Below the pieces are notes generated by a model. That model was not told where the DNA came from. It ran no database searches and worked only from the letters and a program-made list of their open reading frames with translations. The position numbers were made by a program, and so were the translations under genes. From Oidiodendron maius Zn (lineage: Eukaryota; Ascomycota; Leotiomycetes; Myxotrichaceae): a stretch of DNA of 64,000 bases. This document shows positions 33,303 through 44,544 of the stretch, in pieces. Positions within the stretch are counted from its first letter, which is position 1; every line of letters begins with the position of its first letter. The DNA is taken from the NCBI GenBank assembly GCA_000827325.1, contig KN832874.1:200044-264043 (forward strand), read 5' to 3'.

Positions 33303-35312
33303 TGTAATTGATTGATTAAGATGCTCGGAGAGATGGAGAAAAGGAGGGAGAACAGAAAGCAGAGATTAGCATGTCACGCGGATAACTAAGAGAGTGTTGA
33401 CTCGTAGAAAAATGAGCGGCATGTGCGCATGGTCGAGCGTCGACGATAAGGAGGAAGGACCTCGGTAGAGAGAAGAGATATAGGGCAAGAGCGATTGGGG
33501 TTCATGTCATATATACTTTGTACTTGGGCGTGTATATGCACATAACATGGATCATGATATGGATGGGCTCGAGCACACGACAGGGGCGAGACTGAGGTGG
33601 AAGGATGAACAGGTGGAATGTGGGGAGATGGACGAGATATCACCTGATGATATCATCTGACCCTTTCTCCCGTCAGGGGCAGGGGAAATGCATGGGGAAG
33701 GGGGTTCTTTATTTCAATGCCTCGTATCGCAGACCCCAACGTATACCTTAGGCATGAACATCATCAAATATTCCATCATTTCATTGGCCAACCCACTTCT
33801 CTGCACCATGGCACTACTAGATTCACCCAACATTGAAAGATCCTCTGGTTCCTGGAAGTATATATTGAAAATCGCCCCGCAATATAACGCCAACGCCCAT
33901 TTTTATACCGAGAAATATGACAACCCACGGGATTTGGATGAAGACAGGACAGCTCAACTTTGCAAATCAAGTTCTCACCATGCTCCAGCCTTCGACAAGA
34001 ACAAAGACATTACACCACCTTGCAAACCAAATACAGACTGAGAAATGCCGATACCAAAGCTTCAAGTCAGTGCGACTGTGTGAGGCCTGGTGGATTCGTT
34101 CACCACATTACTGATCAAAAAATAAAGAACACATCATGCTTGCAGGAAATCTCTCAACCAATCTCGCGCGCCTGGATATTCGCTTGATTTCAATTGCGAC
34201 TGTTAACGCGTCTCTGAGTGCAAGCCGGATTGTTCCTGGCTTAATAGTGGCTTGCCACCAGTGCCAAATGAGAGTAATGAAATCCATAGGGCGCACGTGC
34301 AAAAGACCGAGGATGGAGAGAGGCGTCCATCGAATATTGGGAAAGTTTTTACATCTTTTCTAAACTTGTCTAACGCGACACGTTAGATCTATGGACCAGT
34401 TCTCTATTCTCTGTCATTAACCCAAATCTCTAGGCAAACGTGATACTCGAGAACAGTTCTGCTGATGTCGCTATTTGGCACATAGACACTCAAACAGTGA
34501 GGTTTTCTGGGAATACACAACTGCAAGAGTGAACTCAAGCATTGTGGGCTTTCCTCTTGTAGGAGGCGTCGGGTAAACTGGTAGAATACCATAATGCAGC
34601 ATAGTCATGCTCGCTGCGCCAAGTTTCCTGATTTATAGCCTGCTAGTGCTGACGATCACACTGCGCTGAGCATCTGGCACTATTAAGAAAAGCCTCCTCC
34701 ATAAACTCCGCGGAAATATTCTGAATAATAACTTTACCATCCTAGAGACAAACCCAGCGACGATATTTTCTGGCGCCACAGCTCACTTCATCGTTTGGCA
34801 CCGCTCAATGCAAGACAACGCCGTCAAACCGTTCTATCCTTTACGCTTTTGGGATTCGCGGCAGCTTCTCTCTATCGATAATTCTCGTCCCACTGCACCA
34901 TTTCCCAGATGATATGTTATGGAGAGTAAGTAAAGATGAAAAATGGTAATGTATGCTTGCGTAGTGAGTGAGACCAGTAAAAGGAGTTGTTCAATTAACT
35001 CGACTTCCCTCTGTAGGGACAAGTCGGTCTCCACTAACACCAGATGTGCCACCCCAATATGGCTTGCAGTCAAGAGCTTCCGTTCTCAAGAAGTCAAGAG
35101 AGAGAAGTTGGGAAGATGGAACTCGAGAACCACGATATTAAAGATTTTCTACATTTTTTATACTCGAGCCAAATATCTTCGTACTATTTAGATACCTTAC
35201 TAAACTACTCTTTTATAAGTGAGCCTATATCGTGTTTGGTGCTCTTACCTTAACTTAAGCTTGTGTCGTAGATTCTTCTAAAGAGCCGTTATTTAATTAA
35301 CCAAATAATCTA
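33303..35312. other. Gene-poor region before the transposon
   Basis: About 2 kb that becomes AT-rich after roughly 34.6 kb. Short open frames (for example plus 33688-34041) lack domain or splice support. Nothing else is claimed. Confidence 0.3.
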
Positions 35313-35314
35313 TA

Positions 35315-35369
35315 ACGTGTATGTATAGTGAGTCGCTTAGGACAGTAAGCCGTTCATTTTCTATAATTT
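35315..35369 (+). repeat. Left terminal inverted repeat of the pogo/Fot1-like element
   Basis: This pairs with 37122-37175 on the other strand. Shared core: AGTGAGTCGCTTAGGACAGT, then AGCCGTTCA and TTTTCTATA. Two base differences and one single-base indel distinguish the arms. Both substitutions are C/T-type transitions, as RIP would cause. Confidence 0.8.
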
Positions 35370-35413
35370 CCTACCCTACTACACTTTACCCTACTTTTTC
35401 TCCACTGTACATT

Positions 35414-37063
35414 ATGGAATCAACTTCTAATGAATGTAAGGTTATCCTTACCCTCCAAGCCCTTAAACATGACCCCTGTCTTAATGTTATACGTGTAGCC
35501 AAAATCTATAGTGCTCCACTTAGAACAGTCCTTGATTGATATAGTGGCCGACCATCACGACGCGATATTTAACCCAAATCTCGAAAGCTTACTGATTTAG
35601 AAGAATCAGTGATTGTTCAATATATTCTTAACCTTGATTCCAAAGGGTTTCCACCTAGGCTTTGTGGTGTAGAAGATATGGCTAATCATCTGCTTGCTGA
35701 ACGAAATACAGGATGTATCGGAACGTGCTAGGCTTCTTGCTTTATATAACGATAACCATAGCTTACTACACGTTTTAATCGAAAATACGATTACCAGAGA
35801 GCTAAATGCAAAGATCCAATTATAATTAGTGGTTGGTTTTCACTCCTTAAGAATATAATTATAAAGTATAGGATTGTAGATACGGATATCTATAATTTTG
35901 ACAAGACTGGGTTTATGATAGGCGTTATCTTAACAGCAATGGTGGTTACAAGCTTAGAGAGGTCTGGTAGAGCAAAGGCAAAGCAGCCTGGTAATCGCGA
36001 ATAGGTTATAGTAATCCAGGCTATAGATACGCTTGGCTGGTCACTACTGCCATTTGTGGTTGTGAAGGGCGTATATATCCTACTCTCCTGGTATAATAAG
36101 TTCAAATTACCAAAGGGTTGGAGGCTCTCTGTTAGTGATAATAGGTGGACTATAAATGAGATCGGCCTAGATTGGATCAAGCATTTTGAATTATATATAC
36201 AGCCTTGAAAAGTAGGTAGATATTGACTCCTAATACTTGATGGCTATAAATCCCACCACTTAACCGAATTCGAGCTTTTCTGTCAGGACTACAATATCAT
36301 TACACTTTGCATACCTCCTTATTCCTCTTATATTCTCCAGCCACTTGATGTAGGCTGTTTTAGTCCATTGAAAAAGTCATACAGCAAGCAAATTGAGGGT
36401 TTAATGTATGGTGGTCAGACCTATATCATAAAGGAGGATTTCTTTCCAGTATTCCAGGTAGTATTCCAAGAGTCAATGACTATACAAAACATCTAGGGAG
36501 GCTTTAGAGGGACTGGAATTACACCTTTTAATCCTCAGCGAGTCCTAGATATCCTCCCTCCTTGTGCAAAAACGCCAACTCCTTCAAACTCACGTCCTAG
36601 TATAGCCTAAACCTGGAACTCTAGGACTCTAAAGAATGCAACCGATGCCTCACGATAGTCTACCTTTATTAAAACCCGAATTAATTACTATCAGGGTAGC
36701 TCTCCAACACAGGCTATTGATGCTGTAGACTAATTTACTAAGGGTTCAGTGGTAATTATATATAAGGTAGCTCTATTACAGTTACGGATTACTGAGCTAG
36801 AAGAGGTAAATGAGAGGCTTAGCAAGCGTTGCAAGCTAAAAAAAACCAGACTATAAAAAGGAGGATCACTTTCTATAGAAGAGGCAGAGGAGTTAGTAGG
36901 TTGTATTAATGTAGATAGCCAGCAGAGTGAGGAAATAGGTAGTAGTGGAGGTTAAGGGCAAGGTATACAATCATATATTTGGCACTGTAGTAATTGCAGC
37001 AAGACTGGACATAATATGCGTACCTGTCAAATAGTACTAGAGACCTCTGAGGAAGAGGATTGA
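35414..37063 (+). pseudogene. Pogo/Fot1-type DDE transposase, dead copy
   Basis: The frame starts MESTSNECKVILTLQALKHD with the helix-turn-helix typical of pogo proteins (VAKIYSAPLRTV, then SGRPSRRDI). It continues to the DDE core: NFDKTGF, LLILDGYKSH and YSSYILQPLDVGCFSPLKK. These hold the three expected acidic residues, the third as D. A C-terminal zinc knuckle reads WHCSNCSKTGHNMRTCQ. Several in-frame TAA, TAG and TGA codons break it. Each sits where CAA, CAG, CGA or TGG would be expected, the transitions RIP produces. I give no repaired version. It no longer encodes an active enzyme. Confidence 0.85.
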
Positions 37064-37121
37064 TACATTAATAATTAGTTTTAGGGTGTTGTGGTTGAAT
37101 AATAATTAATCTTATACTAGG

Positions 37122-37175
37122 GTTATAGAAAAGTGAACGGCTCACTGTCCTAAGCGACTCACTGTACATACACGT
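37122..37175 (-). repeat. Right terminal inverted repeat of the pogo/Fot1-like element
   Basis: Reverse complement of the left repeat, with C where the left has T at base 12 and G where the left has A at base 32. TA follows directly at 37176-37177. Confidence 0.8.
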
Positions 37176-37177
37176 TA

Positions 37178-38030
37178 CATATATATTAAGTATTAGAGAA
37201 ATTTCAGACGATAGAACTTGATTCTTCTTTGTAATGGGATATAGGACGTATAACCGACGTATCCAAGTTTATATAGTACTCTTGGCGTTATAGTTAGGGT
37301 AGCTAAGTAGTATTTGGCTAAATAATAGGAGAGAAGCGTGATGCCCGCCGAGAAAATCCTGTGGACAGTCTCTCTTCAATATTGAGTCGAGTAGTTGCTC
37401 GACCTCAAAGAAAGATGAGATCTTATGTTACCACTATTCCAGTCAAGTGAGAGCAGGGGGTAATTCGATAAATGCTACGTCTGCTAACAAGTGCTATGCC
37501 GAAAGCGTCTCCTAGGTTATGTACCCTCCAACCCAACCGAAAAATATTACAAGATATATTCTTTTGTCTTTGGTCACATACTGATAATTCTAGTCAGCTA
37601 CATCCGGATCTTCCTCTTCTATCATCTCCTATAATTTAGCATGCTCCAATTTTGCTCTCTTTGAGCCCGCAGCCTGAACGACCGAGTCATTGACCGATCG
37701 TTTAATAAGTCGAGTGACCGCAGGCGTTTCAATGTTGGCCAGTTTCGAGCTCTCTTGTATGCCTAGATATCGCCTACTAGGGCTTTCCCAGTTGATGTCT
37801 GCTCAAGCCCAAACATGCGAGGCAGTTCAAACTAGAAATATTAAATGTCCAATAATGGTAAATGTTGACGATGTGAGATCTAAATAGTAGAATCTCGCTA
37901 CCAATTGAGCTGGAGGACTTACACGCATATCACCTCTGCTTCTAAGAACGCAGCAACTTTATACTATTAAAACAATCCTATTAAGGAGAATTTGATTTTG
38001 CCGGCTCATAATAATTGTACATAGGGAAAA
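37178..38030. other. AT-rich gap after the transposon
   Basis: About 0.85 kb with frequent TpA and no supported gene. It may be older RIP-mutated repeat, but no element ends are recognisable. Confidence 0.3.
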
Positions 38031-38750
38031 TTAGAAAAACCAAGACAGGTCTCTTCTAGCAATGGCCCTCCGCCTGGCCTTCTCATACAAGCCGAGACAG
38101 GTCAGTAAAACCCACTCCTCCCACTCCCTTCCCTCGCTAGCTAAGAGTCGGACTTTGCCCACTTTTGTCCAACTTCTATTGATACCGTTCGCTGCAAACA
38201 CGGCCACCACCTGACCCGTTGCGTCGTCTTCGAGTTTCCAGCTGCGTCTGTCGAGTCGCGAAGACTTGGTGCCTTTGATGCTTGGATCGCGCGTGCGTTT
38301 CCAGGAGTACGTCTTCCGTTCTTGATCCCGCGACCAGACAGAGAACTTGTAAGAGCTGTGGTCGCGAGAGGTCTTGGCGACTTCTTCCCACACCATGTCG
38401 TTGGGCTGCTGGGGATCGCCACGGCCAACGTTGATGGAGGTGGAGAAGGAGGCATACCTACACACCCCTAGCACGGCGCCGTTCTTATCTTTTCCCTCAA
38501 ACATGGTTACGTCTGGAATACCCGGACGGAACACTGAGCTGCGAATGAAGTAGAGGGGCGTCTTGTCTCGCGATGAGAGGTGAAGATTGCCACTTACGCC
38601 CTCTCGATAGACACCGATCTCATGCTCGGAAGATGGTATCAGACCCAGAGCATTTTGGTCGTATTCAGATGCAGCGATCGATGAATCGGTAGCTCGTCTC
38701 CGTGGTGGCGCGGAAGAGATGCGGTCGTCCCCAGGTAGACTGCTCGGCAT
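38031..38750 (-). CDS. Hypothetical protein, tubby-like/LURP-one-like fold suspected
   Basis: An intact single-exon gene of 239 residues; ATG at 38748-38750. It has a beta-rich central part: TPLYFIRSSVFRPGIPDVTMFEGKD, KFSVWSRDQERKTYSWKR and RRSWKLEDDATGQVVAVFAAN. This succession of short strands with W-K-(x)n-D-x-x-T-G resembles the tubby C-terminal/LURP-one family often multiplied in filamentous fungi. The C-terminus is helical and basic (CLGLYEKARRRAIARRDLSWFF). No signal peptide or membrane segment. It is the only complete gene between two decayed elements. The fold assignment is inference from pattern, not a search. Confidence 0.65.
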   Translation of the reverse strand: MPSSLPGDDRISSAPPRRRATDSSIAASEYDQNALGLIPSSEHEIGVYREGVSGNLHLSSRDKTPLYFIRSSVFRPGIPDVTMFEGKDKNGAVLGVCRYASFSTSINVGRGDPQQPNDMVWEEVAKTSRDHSSYKFSVWSRDQERKTYSWKRTRDPSIKGTKSSRLDRRSWKLEDDATGQVVAVFAANGINRSWTKVGKVRLLASEGREWEEWVLLTCLGLYEKARRRAIARRDLSWFF

Positions 38751-39708
38751 GAATGTAGATCGGGAATATGAGGTGAACCGAGACCTTTGAATTAAATATA
38801 TGGCAGTGTGGTGTGCCTTCAGTCCGTGGAAGTTAGAGTGTATGAATCAAAAGGCTCGTCGCCATGTCGAAGATTGACTGCCTAGTTTACATCTTCTGAG
38901 TCGGTTCGGCTACTTCATCCGACAGGGCGCATGAAGAGATATCCCTCCTTGTTGATCATTGGCAGACTGGGCGCAATTGACATAGTTGCAGAGCACATGG
39001 CCTCCGAGATACTCTTGGCATATTGGACACCACAAGTAGTGTCTGCGTCATCCCTCTTGAGGCGGAGACGTTGGAAGTTATTCAGCCGTACAGTACGCCT
39101 GCTGCCCCGCACCAGTATTATTTAGACTGCACCTGTAGTTCTACAACCCTCCAAGGCAATTGTCGTCGCTAGTAGAATACTTATTAATTCTCAGATTTAC
39201 ATTCTTCGTAGTATAAAAATCAAACCTCGGATTCTTCCCGGCGAGGGCCTTCTTAAAGTCAAGAAGGAGGTCGTCAGGTAGTGGAATATATAGAGAATTA
39301 GGTTGCAACCTTGTTCATAGCGGCGTCACAATGCTTCGAACTCCACATTGCATTGCATTGGCGAGTGCCACCAGCTACCCCCAGTTCCCTGCGTCGACTA
39401 AGTACTGACCCCAGCACCTTACAGCTGCAATGGTGAGTGTGCTCAAAAAGTCTCTGCAACGCGATCGCTGGATGGAACCTTGCGGGGTAGCTTTGCTCCG
39501 CCACAACAGGTAGACGCAACCACAGCTTTGCAATCCAGTTTCCCAAACCAACAAACTTTTTTCTTCTTTTCCTGTGCTCTTTGTAATGAGGTCAAATCGT
39601 GTGTTGTATATTGCAATTGAAAGGGTGTAACTGCCACTCAAAAGCGATCTATGAGATCATCTTATCCTTCAGAGGAGCGAGGACGGGCTCCAGCTTCATT
39701 CTTTCGAA
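38751..39708. other. Spacer before the HET pseudogene
   Basis: About 0.96 kb between the tubby-like gene and the HET remnant. It should contain the promoter of the first. No further gene is supported. Confidence 0.3.
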
Positions 39709-41035
39709 ATGCGTCTCATTAACACCAGAACCCTCCAATTGGAAGAGTTCATTGAAGATGAGACGCATTGACAAAACTAGCAGTGCCGAACTCGGAGAGG
39801 CGATCAATTCTATGTATCTGTGGTATCAGCATGCCGGAATCTGCTATGTATACCTGTCGGATTTTTTTCTTCCAGCTCAGATCAAGACGTCAAAGGTTCA
39901 TTTCCAGAGAGCAAATGGTTCACACGGGGGTGGACGTTGCAGGAGCTGATTGCGCCGAAGCAAGTTTTCTTCGATTACCAATGGAATAAGTTCGTTTCGA
40001 GTAAGCAATTGTTGGCGGAGACCATAGAGGATATCACCAAAATCGATAGAGTGTCCTTAATGGGATGGCAGACTTGAGAGAATTCTCTGTTGCTCAAGGA
40101 ATATCTTGGGCCGCCAGCAGAACAACGACGCGAATTGAAGACACGGCATATTGTCTGCTGGACATCTTTGAGGTCAATATGCCTACGTTATATGGCGAGA
40201 GGGAAAAGGCGTTTTGAAGACTACAAGAGGAGATCATTAAGACTAATGACGATTATACCATTTTCTCGTGGACTGGTGTTGGACCGGGTCCTTCTGGCCT
40301 GCTGGCCCTCTCACCAGCTGCCTTCAAGGATTGCACTGCTATAGAGGACCACCAGTTTTGGGAGTCAATGCATGTTGACCTTCTCGAGATGAGGTCCAGA
40401 TTTGTCCGACAGCCGTTCTCGATGACAAACTGTGGGCTATCAGCAACGCTCCTGTTAACCCATAGGACATGTACACATACCTGGTCTGATTCCCATTGTG
40501 TTACCAAAGAGGTGACTTATGTGTCAATATTCCTAAGGAAGCTCGAAGGGAAAGACTAATATATTAGAGTCAAGCGGAAGAAATAGACGTCCTACATTAC
40601 TCTCTGGAGTGGCTTAGTTCTCTTCGTTTCCAATATGTACCGCTCTTCGTCGAGCAGCTCTTCTTGAGAGGTAAATTTGGGAGAATTAGCGACCCTTCCA
40701 CTCTCCAGTATGGATTCATGGTCGATGGATGTGAAGACTGCTCTGAACTTACAGGATGACCAAGCATACCACCTATAAAAGACTCCAACTTTCGAATGTT
40801 TACACTGAAACCTGGTCAATGTGGGACAGTATGCTTGCTTGATATATCATCGCTTCTCACTGGTATTAATTTGGTGCAATTAGGGTTTGATTGGGATTTC
40901 AATCCCGTCTGTTTCCTGATCACGTCAAATATTAAGCCGAGAATTATATCATTGAATGATCAACCTGTAGAGTATTGCCACTCGAATGGGTCGACTTGGA
41001 CGGGATCTTGCTTAGGAAATTCCGTGTAGAGCAGA
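39709..41035 (+). pseudogene. HET-domain (heterokaryon incompatibility) gene remnant
   Basis: HET proteins trigger cell death when incompatible fungal strains fuse. Here the text begins MRLINTRTLQLEEFIEDE, the usual HET start, and goes on to DKTSSAELGEAINSMYLWYQ and CYVYLSDF in another frame. Further on, SKWFTRGWTLQELIAPKQV and YCLLDIFEVNMPTLYGERE are strong HET signatures. About 60 residues normally found between the first two blocks are missing, at least two frameshifts separate blocks, and a TGA sits where CGA is expected in EKAF-RLQEEI. The part after about 40.6 kb is weaker and may be the rest of the same gene. I did not rebuild it. Confidence 0.75.
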
Positions 41036-44000
41036 CTCGATAAGACTACACAGCGCAAGTCACCGTACGCCCACACAGTTCATCGAATGTATGGCGTCAG
41101 TTGGCTCTACGCTGTGAAAGCAACGTCTAATCTACTATTTGAGGGTAATTTTACTTTTGGTTGCGATCTGGTCAAGCGGCATGCATTTAGTAGCGGGTCA
41201 CATTGGGAGTTTCTGTTGCAGAAATACAAGGAATAATTCTTTCTTAAAGTGCTTTTTAATATATTCGACCAGCATTGGCAAAATGACAAGCCGCTTTTGG
41301 AGCTCAAGAAGTATCTGTTGAGTGTAGTGACCAGTTGATAAAATTATGTTCCGGGAGGAAATGAGATATAGTACACTAGCAGCCAATGATCTGATAGCTG
41401 CTTAGCGGATATATTTTCCATCTGCAAAACGACCTTTTTTTGTGATCTGAGATACAGTCAATGAAGGTAACAGCTCATCTAAGAATTTTTTCTTTATGCA
41501 AGCCCGCATGTTTGAACCTAAATATCAAAGAGCATTGGCTGACAGTCGTCATTTATGCTCGCGATTCCACGAACTGCTGCACCTAAGGCACTTTGGCCAC
41601 AATCTCTTTTTATTATAGATTATGTAGTCGGTTCATGGGCGCACTTGCGCGGGAGATAGTGGATGAAGAAGATTGATGTTGAGACATCGAAAGTTACCCA
41701 ACAGAACTGAAGAGCACTGGCCCCTGAAACTAAAAGGGAAGACTAAGCAAAAGATAAACCTGACAATTGGGATAAAAAGCATGGGACTAATATCTCTGAA
41801 GGGGAGACGACTAAGATAAGAAAGTAAACCTCAAGCAACCTGCCAAATTCTCTTTCTCTTTGAATCCCATATTGTTGGGAGGTGGTATATGCGCAACAAA
41901 CTACAATGGCCACGACAAAAAGCTATCCTACGACCGGGGTTGCGCAGGGGATTTTCACAAAATCTGGCTTGTTGTCACGCTTCTGTCACTGTAGAATTAG
42001 TGGCTTACAGGCTTGCCGGCCCTAAATTTATAGCGGGCAGGCCTGTAACATCCACTAAAGGCCCAGAACGAGGCTACCGCTACAACCTTAAACCCGTCCA
42101 AACCCGACACTCTGTCCGAGAGACTCCTGATGTCTCTCGATGCAATGCAGCAAGAGTAGTTCAGGTGGCTGCTATTAACAAGCTAGCTACCTTTGCCTTC
42201 GATGGGTGCAGAGGAATACGTGGTATTATGCTCTGCAGAGGGGCTGCCGTGAATATCTTAAGACTCTCCTCTCCCCTTTACATAACCCCCTTGACCCCCA
42301 CAACCCACAGCCTGACGTCACGTTACTTATGAGCACGTGCGCATCTCGTCGACGTCGCGGCGTGCTCAGAACTCGAAAACACTAGTAAACAAGAGGTGCC
42401 GTAAGTGTCCGAAGGCCAGTCGATCTCGCTTCAGCACGGGTGGATTAGAAGCAGCCTGGGCGGGTCGATGGAGAGAAGGGAATGACGGTGCTAATATGGT
42501 GTGCCGGGAACCGCAGGCCAATCGGAATCAAGAGGCTCAGGACGACCGTCTTATTGGACGTGCAACAGTGTGAATCGTGGGTTGTAAACCTCCTAACACG
42601 ATTGGATGCGAGGAAGATCAGGCCTCATGGAGATGTTTTCAGCTCTTCGTAAATGGGAGGCGCCAGTCCTCTCTTCGATGGTTGAAAGGGGCGATCCAGG
42701 CTCTCCTTAACACTCCTGACTATATAACTATACCCCTCCACAATCTGTATGAGACACTGTACCGCTCTGCACGGTCGGGTAGATAACAGCGCCAACGGGG
42801 TGCTCAGGCCAGGTCCACTCTCGCCGGCGGTGGGTTTCCCAATAATTTTCAAAGGGGGGGGGGGGGATTTGTGCTTATTCCGAGTGAGACCAGACGCGAA
42901 CGCGCGGGTTCCATAGCCCATTGGGGAGGGGATAGGCGGGGTTGGGAGTGAAACTGGCTGCAAGGAACCCTCCCTCCCCGATGCACCTCCAGAGTGGGTG
43001 CATAATGAAGGAAGCATGAAGGAGGAAGAAGGAAATGCTGGGAGGAATGGTACGGATATTCCTCAGGACGCAAGGCCATTCTTGAGCGGACAAAAAAGAA
43101 GCAAAGTTGCTGGCATGAACAAAAGCTTTTCTTGCGTGGTGGGGAAACCTTGCACTGGTCCCACGGGCCCAAGCAACGCACGTGCAAAGGTCCAATTGCA
43201 GACTAGCCTGGCCCACGACAATTGTGCCTACGGTACGTTTCTCGGTGCCTTACTGTATGTCCTGATCGTACTCTCCTGGTGTCCTCTCCTCTTGTCCCAA
43301 GGTCCCACTACCCTCCCAATCCGGTCTACTCGTCTACTCGTCTCCTCGTCTACTGGTTCTGCTGATCTGCTGGTCTGCTGGTTGCTAATATATGTGTCGC
43401 AGTTTACTGATTGGGGTATTTATAGACGATGCCCCCGCGCCCGCCGAAAGCGATCTAGGCCAATCAGCCACCCTGGGGAGCCAGAGAGAAGGATCAGCCA
43501 TACACGGGCGCACTCGCCTTCCACGTGCGCGCTGGGCCCCGGGCGATCGGCTGGATTTTGACAGCTGGGGGCGAGCGTCGACTAGCGACTGTATGTCTTA
43601 AGGTCTCGTACCCTTTGTGCGACCAACCCATCACAACGTCTACCGCGGGGCCATTCCATCCACTCCATCCATCACACTCTCACGCTCTCACCCTGGACAC
43701 CACATATGCCTCCTTTGGTCTTCTACTTCTCAGGCCATCCATTGATCTAGCTCGGACGATCACTCTAGGGCGAGGGACCACCCCACCCAGGTACCCTCAG
43801 GTACCTCCCCCCTCTCTTTTCGGTGCGCAAGTACCTCTCCGCGACCCTGAACCCCCAATCTGGAACCCCTCCGGACCTGATTAACCCGCCCTTCCCCAAT
43901 TTCGTCTAGCCCGGCGGAACCCACGGTGCTCCTCTGTCGCCCTAGACCAACGTCCACAAGCCCAAATTCATCCATATTTATATCCTCATTTCTTCCTCTC

Positions 44001-44182
44001 TCTCTCTTTTTCTCCTGTGCTGCCTCGCCCGCCCTCCCAAACCTTAAACCCGCATTCCCCCCATCCCTCCCATTGTCCCCCAATCCCCCCCTCGGCATGA
44101 TCGACGCTCCGGCCCCTGCTGTCTGGTATGGACTCGAGTCCCGCGGCTCGACTTCCGCCTGAATAGCTGCCCCCCCTTAGCT
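41036..44182. other. Long gene-poor region upstream of the RasGEF gene
   Basis: About 3.1 kb. The first part (to roughly 42.3 kb) is mixed and holds no supported gene. The last kb is CT/C-rich with many short runs, fitting a fungal promoter and leader for the RasGEF gene. A G-run of 13 lies at about 42855-42867, and a short tandem repeat at 43323-43382. Confidence 0.3.
43323..43382. repeat. Short tandem repeat, CT(A/G)CTSGT-like units
   Basis: Units around GTCTACTC and GTCTGCTG follow each other for about 60 bp. It lies in the probable RasGEF upstream region. Unit number may vary between strains. Confidence 0.5.
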
Positions 44183-44510
44183 ATGATCCCCAATCCCTCA
44201 CCGCGAATCGCCACCGTCATCGCCGCCAGCTACCGTCCCGAGACGCGCCCGAGTAGGAAGACGTCAGTCACCACCAGCAGCGTCATGGGCGAGCCGGCAA
44301 TGTCCCTGCCCACCCGCACACGCTCCAAGCGCAGCGCCCGCTCCTCGCTTTCCTCCCAGTCAACCTCGCCCTCGCAGGAGCAGCAGCAGCAGCACTACCA
44401 ACACTCCTCCAACCCCAAACCCGCCGCCGTTGCGCGTGCCCCCCGGCCCAGCCTCGCCTCGCGCACCAGCTCGGCCCCGGCCATCCCCCAATCCCAGGGC
44501 GTGTCTCGGC

Positions 44511-44544
<34 letters not shown>

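Larger units (their letters stand above)
35315..37175 (+). mobile_element. Complete pogo/Fot1-like DNA transposon, inactivated by RIP-like mutation
   Basis: Inverted terminal repeats of about 50 bp match at both ends: ACGTGTATGTATAGTGAGTC... at 35315 and its counterpart (with C for T at base 12) ending at 37175. TA flanks both sides (35313-35314 and 37176-37177), the target duplication expected of Tc1/mariner/pogo elements. Length is 1861 bp, usual for fungal Fot1-type elements. The two repeats differ by two transitions and a one-base gap. Surrounding sequence is AT-rich. The internal transposase gene is described separately. Confidence 0.85.

Noticed and set aside
33688-34041. 117-residue plus-strand open frame
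   Set aside because: Lies in a gene-poor region; no domain, no codon-use support.
41889-42332. 147-residue plus-strand open frame
   Set aside because: No domain and no flanking splice signals; sits in sequence that looks non-coding.
42855-42867. G-run as a telomere or G-quadruplex element
   Set aside because: A single homopolymer with no repeated G-tracts or TTAGGG units; likely simple sequence, length uncertain.
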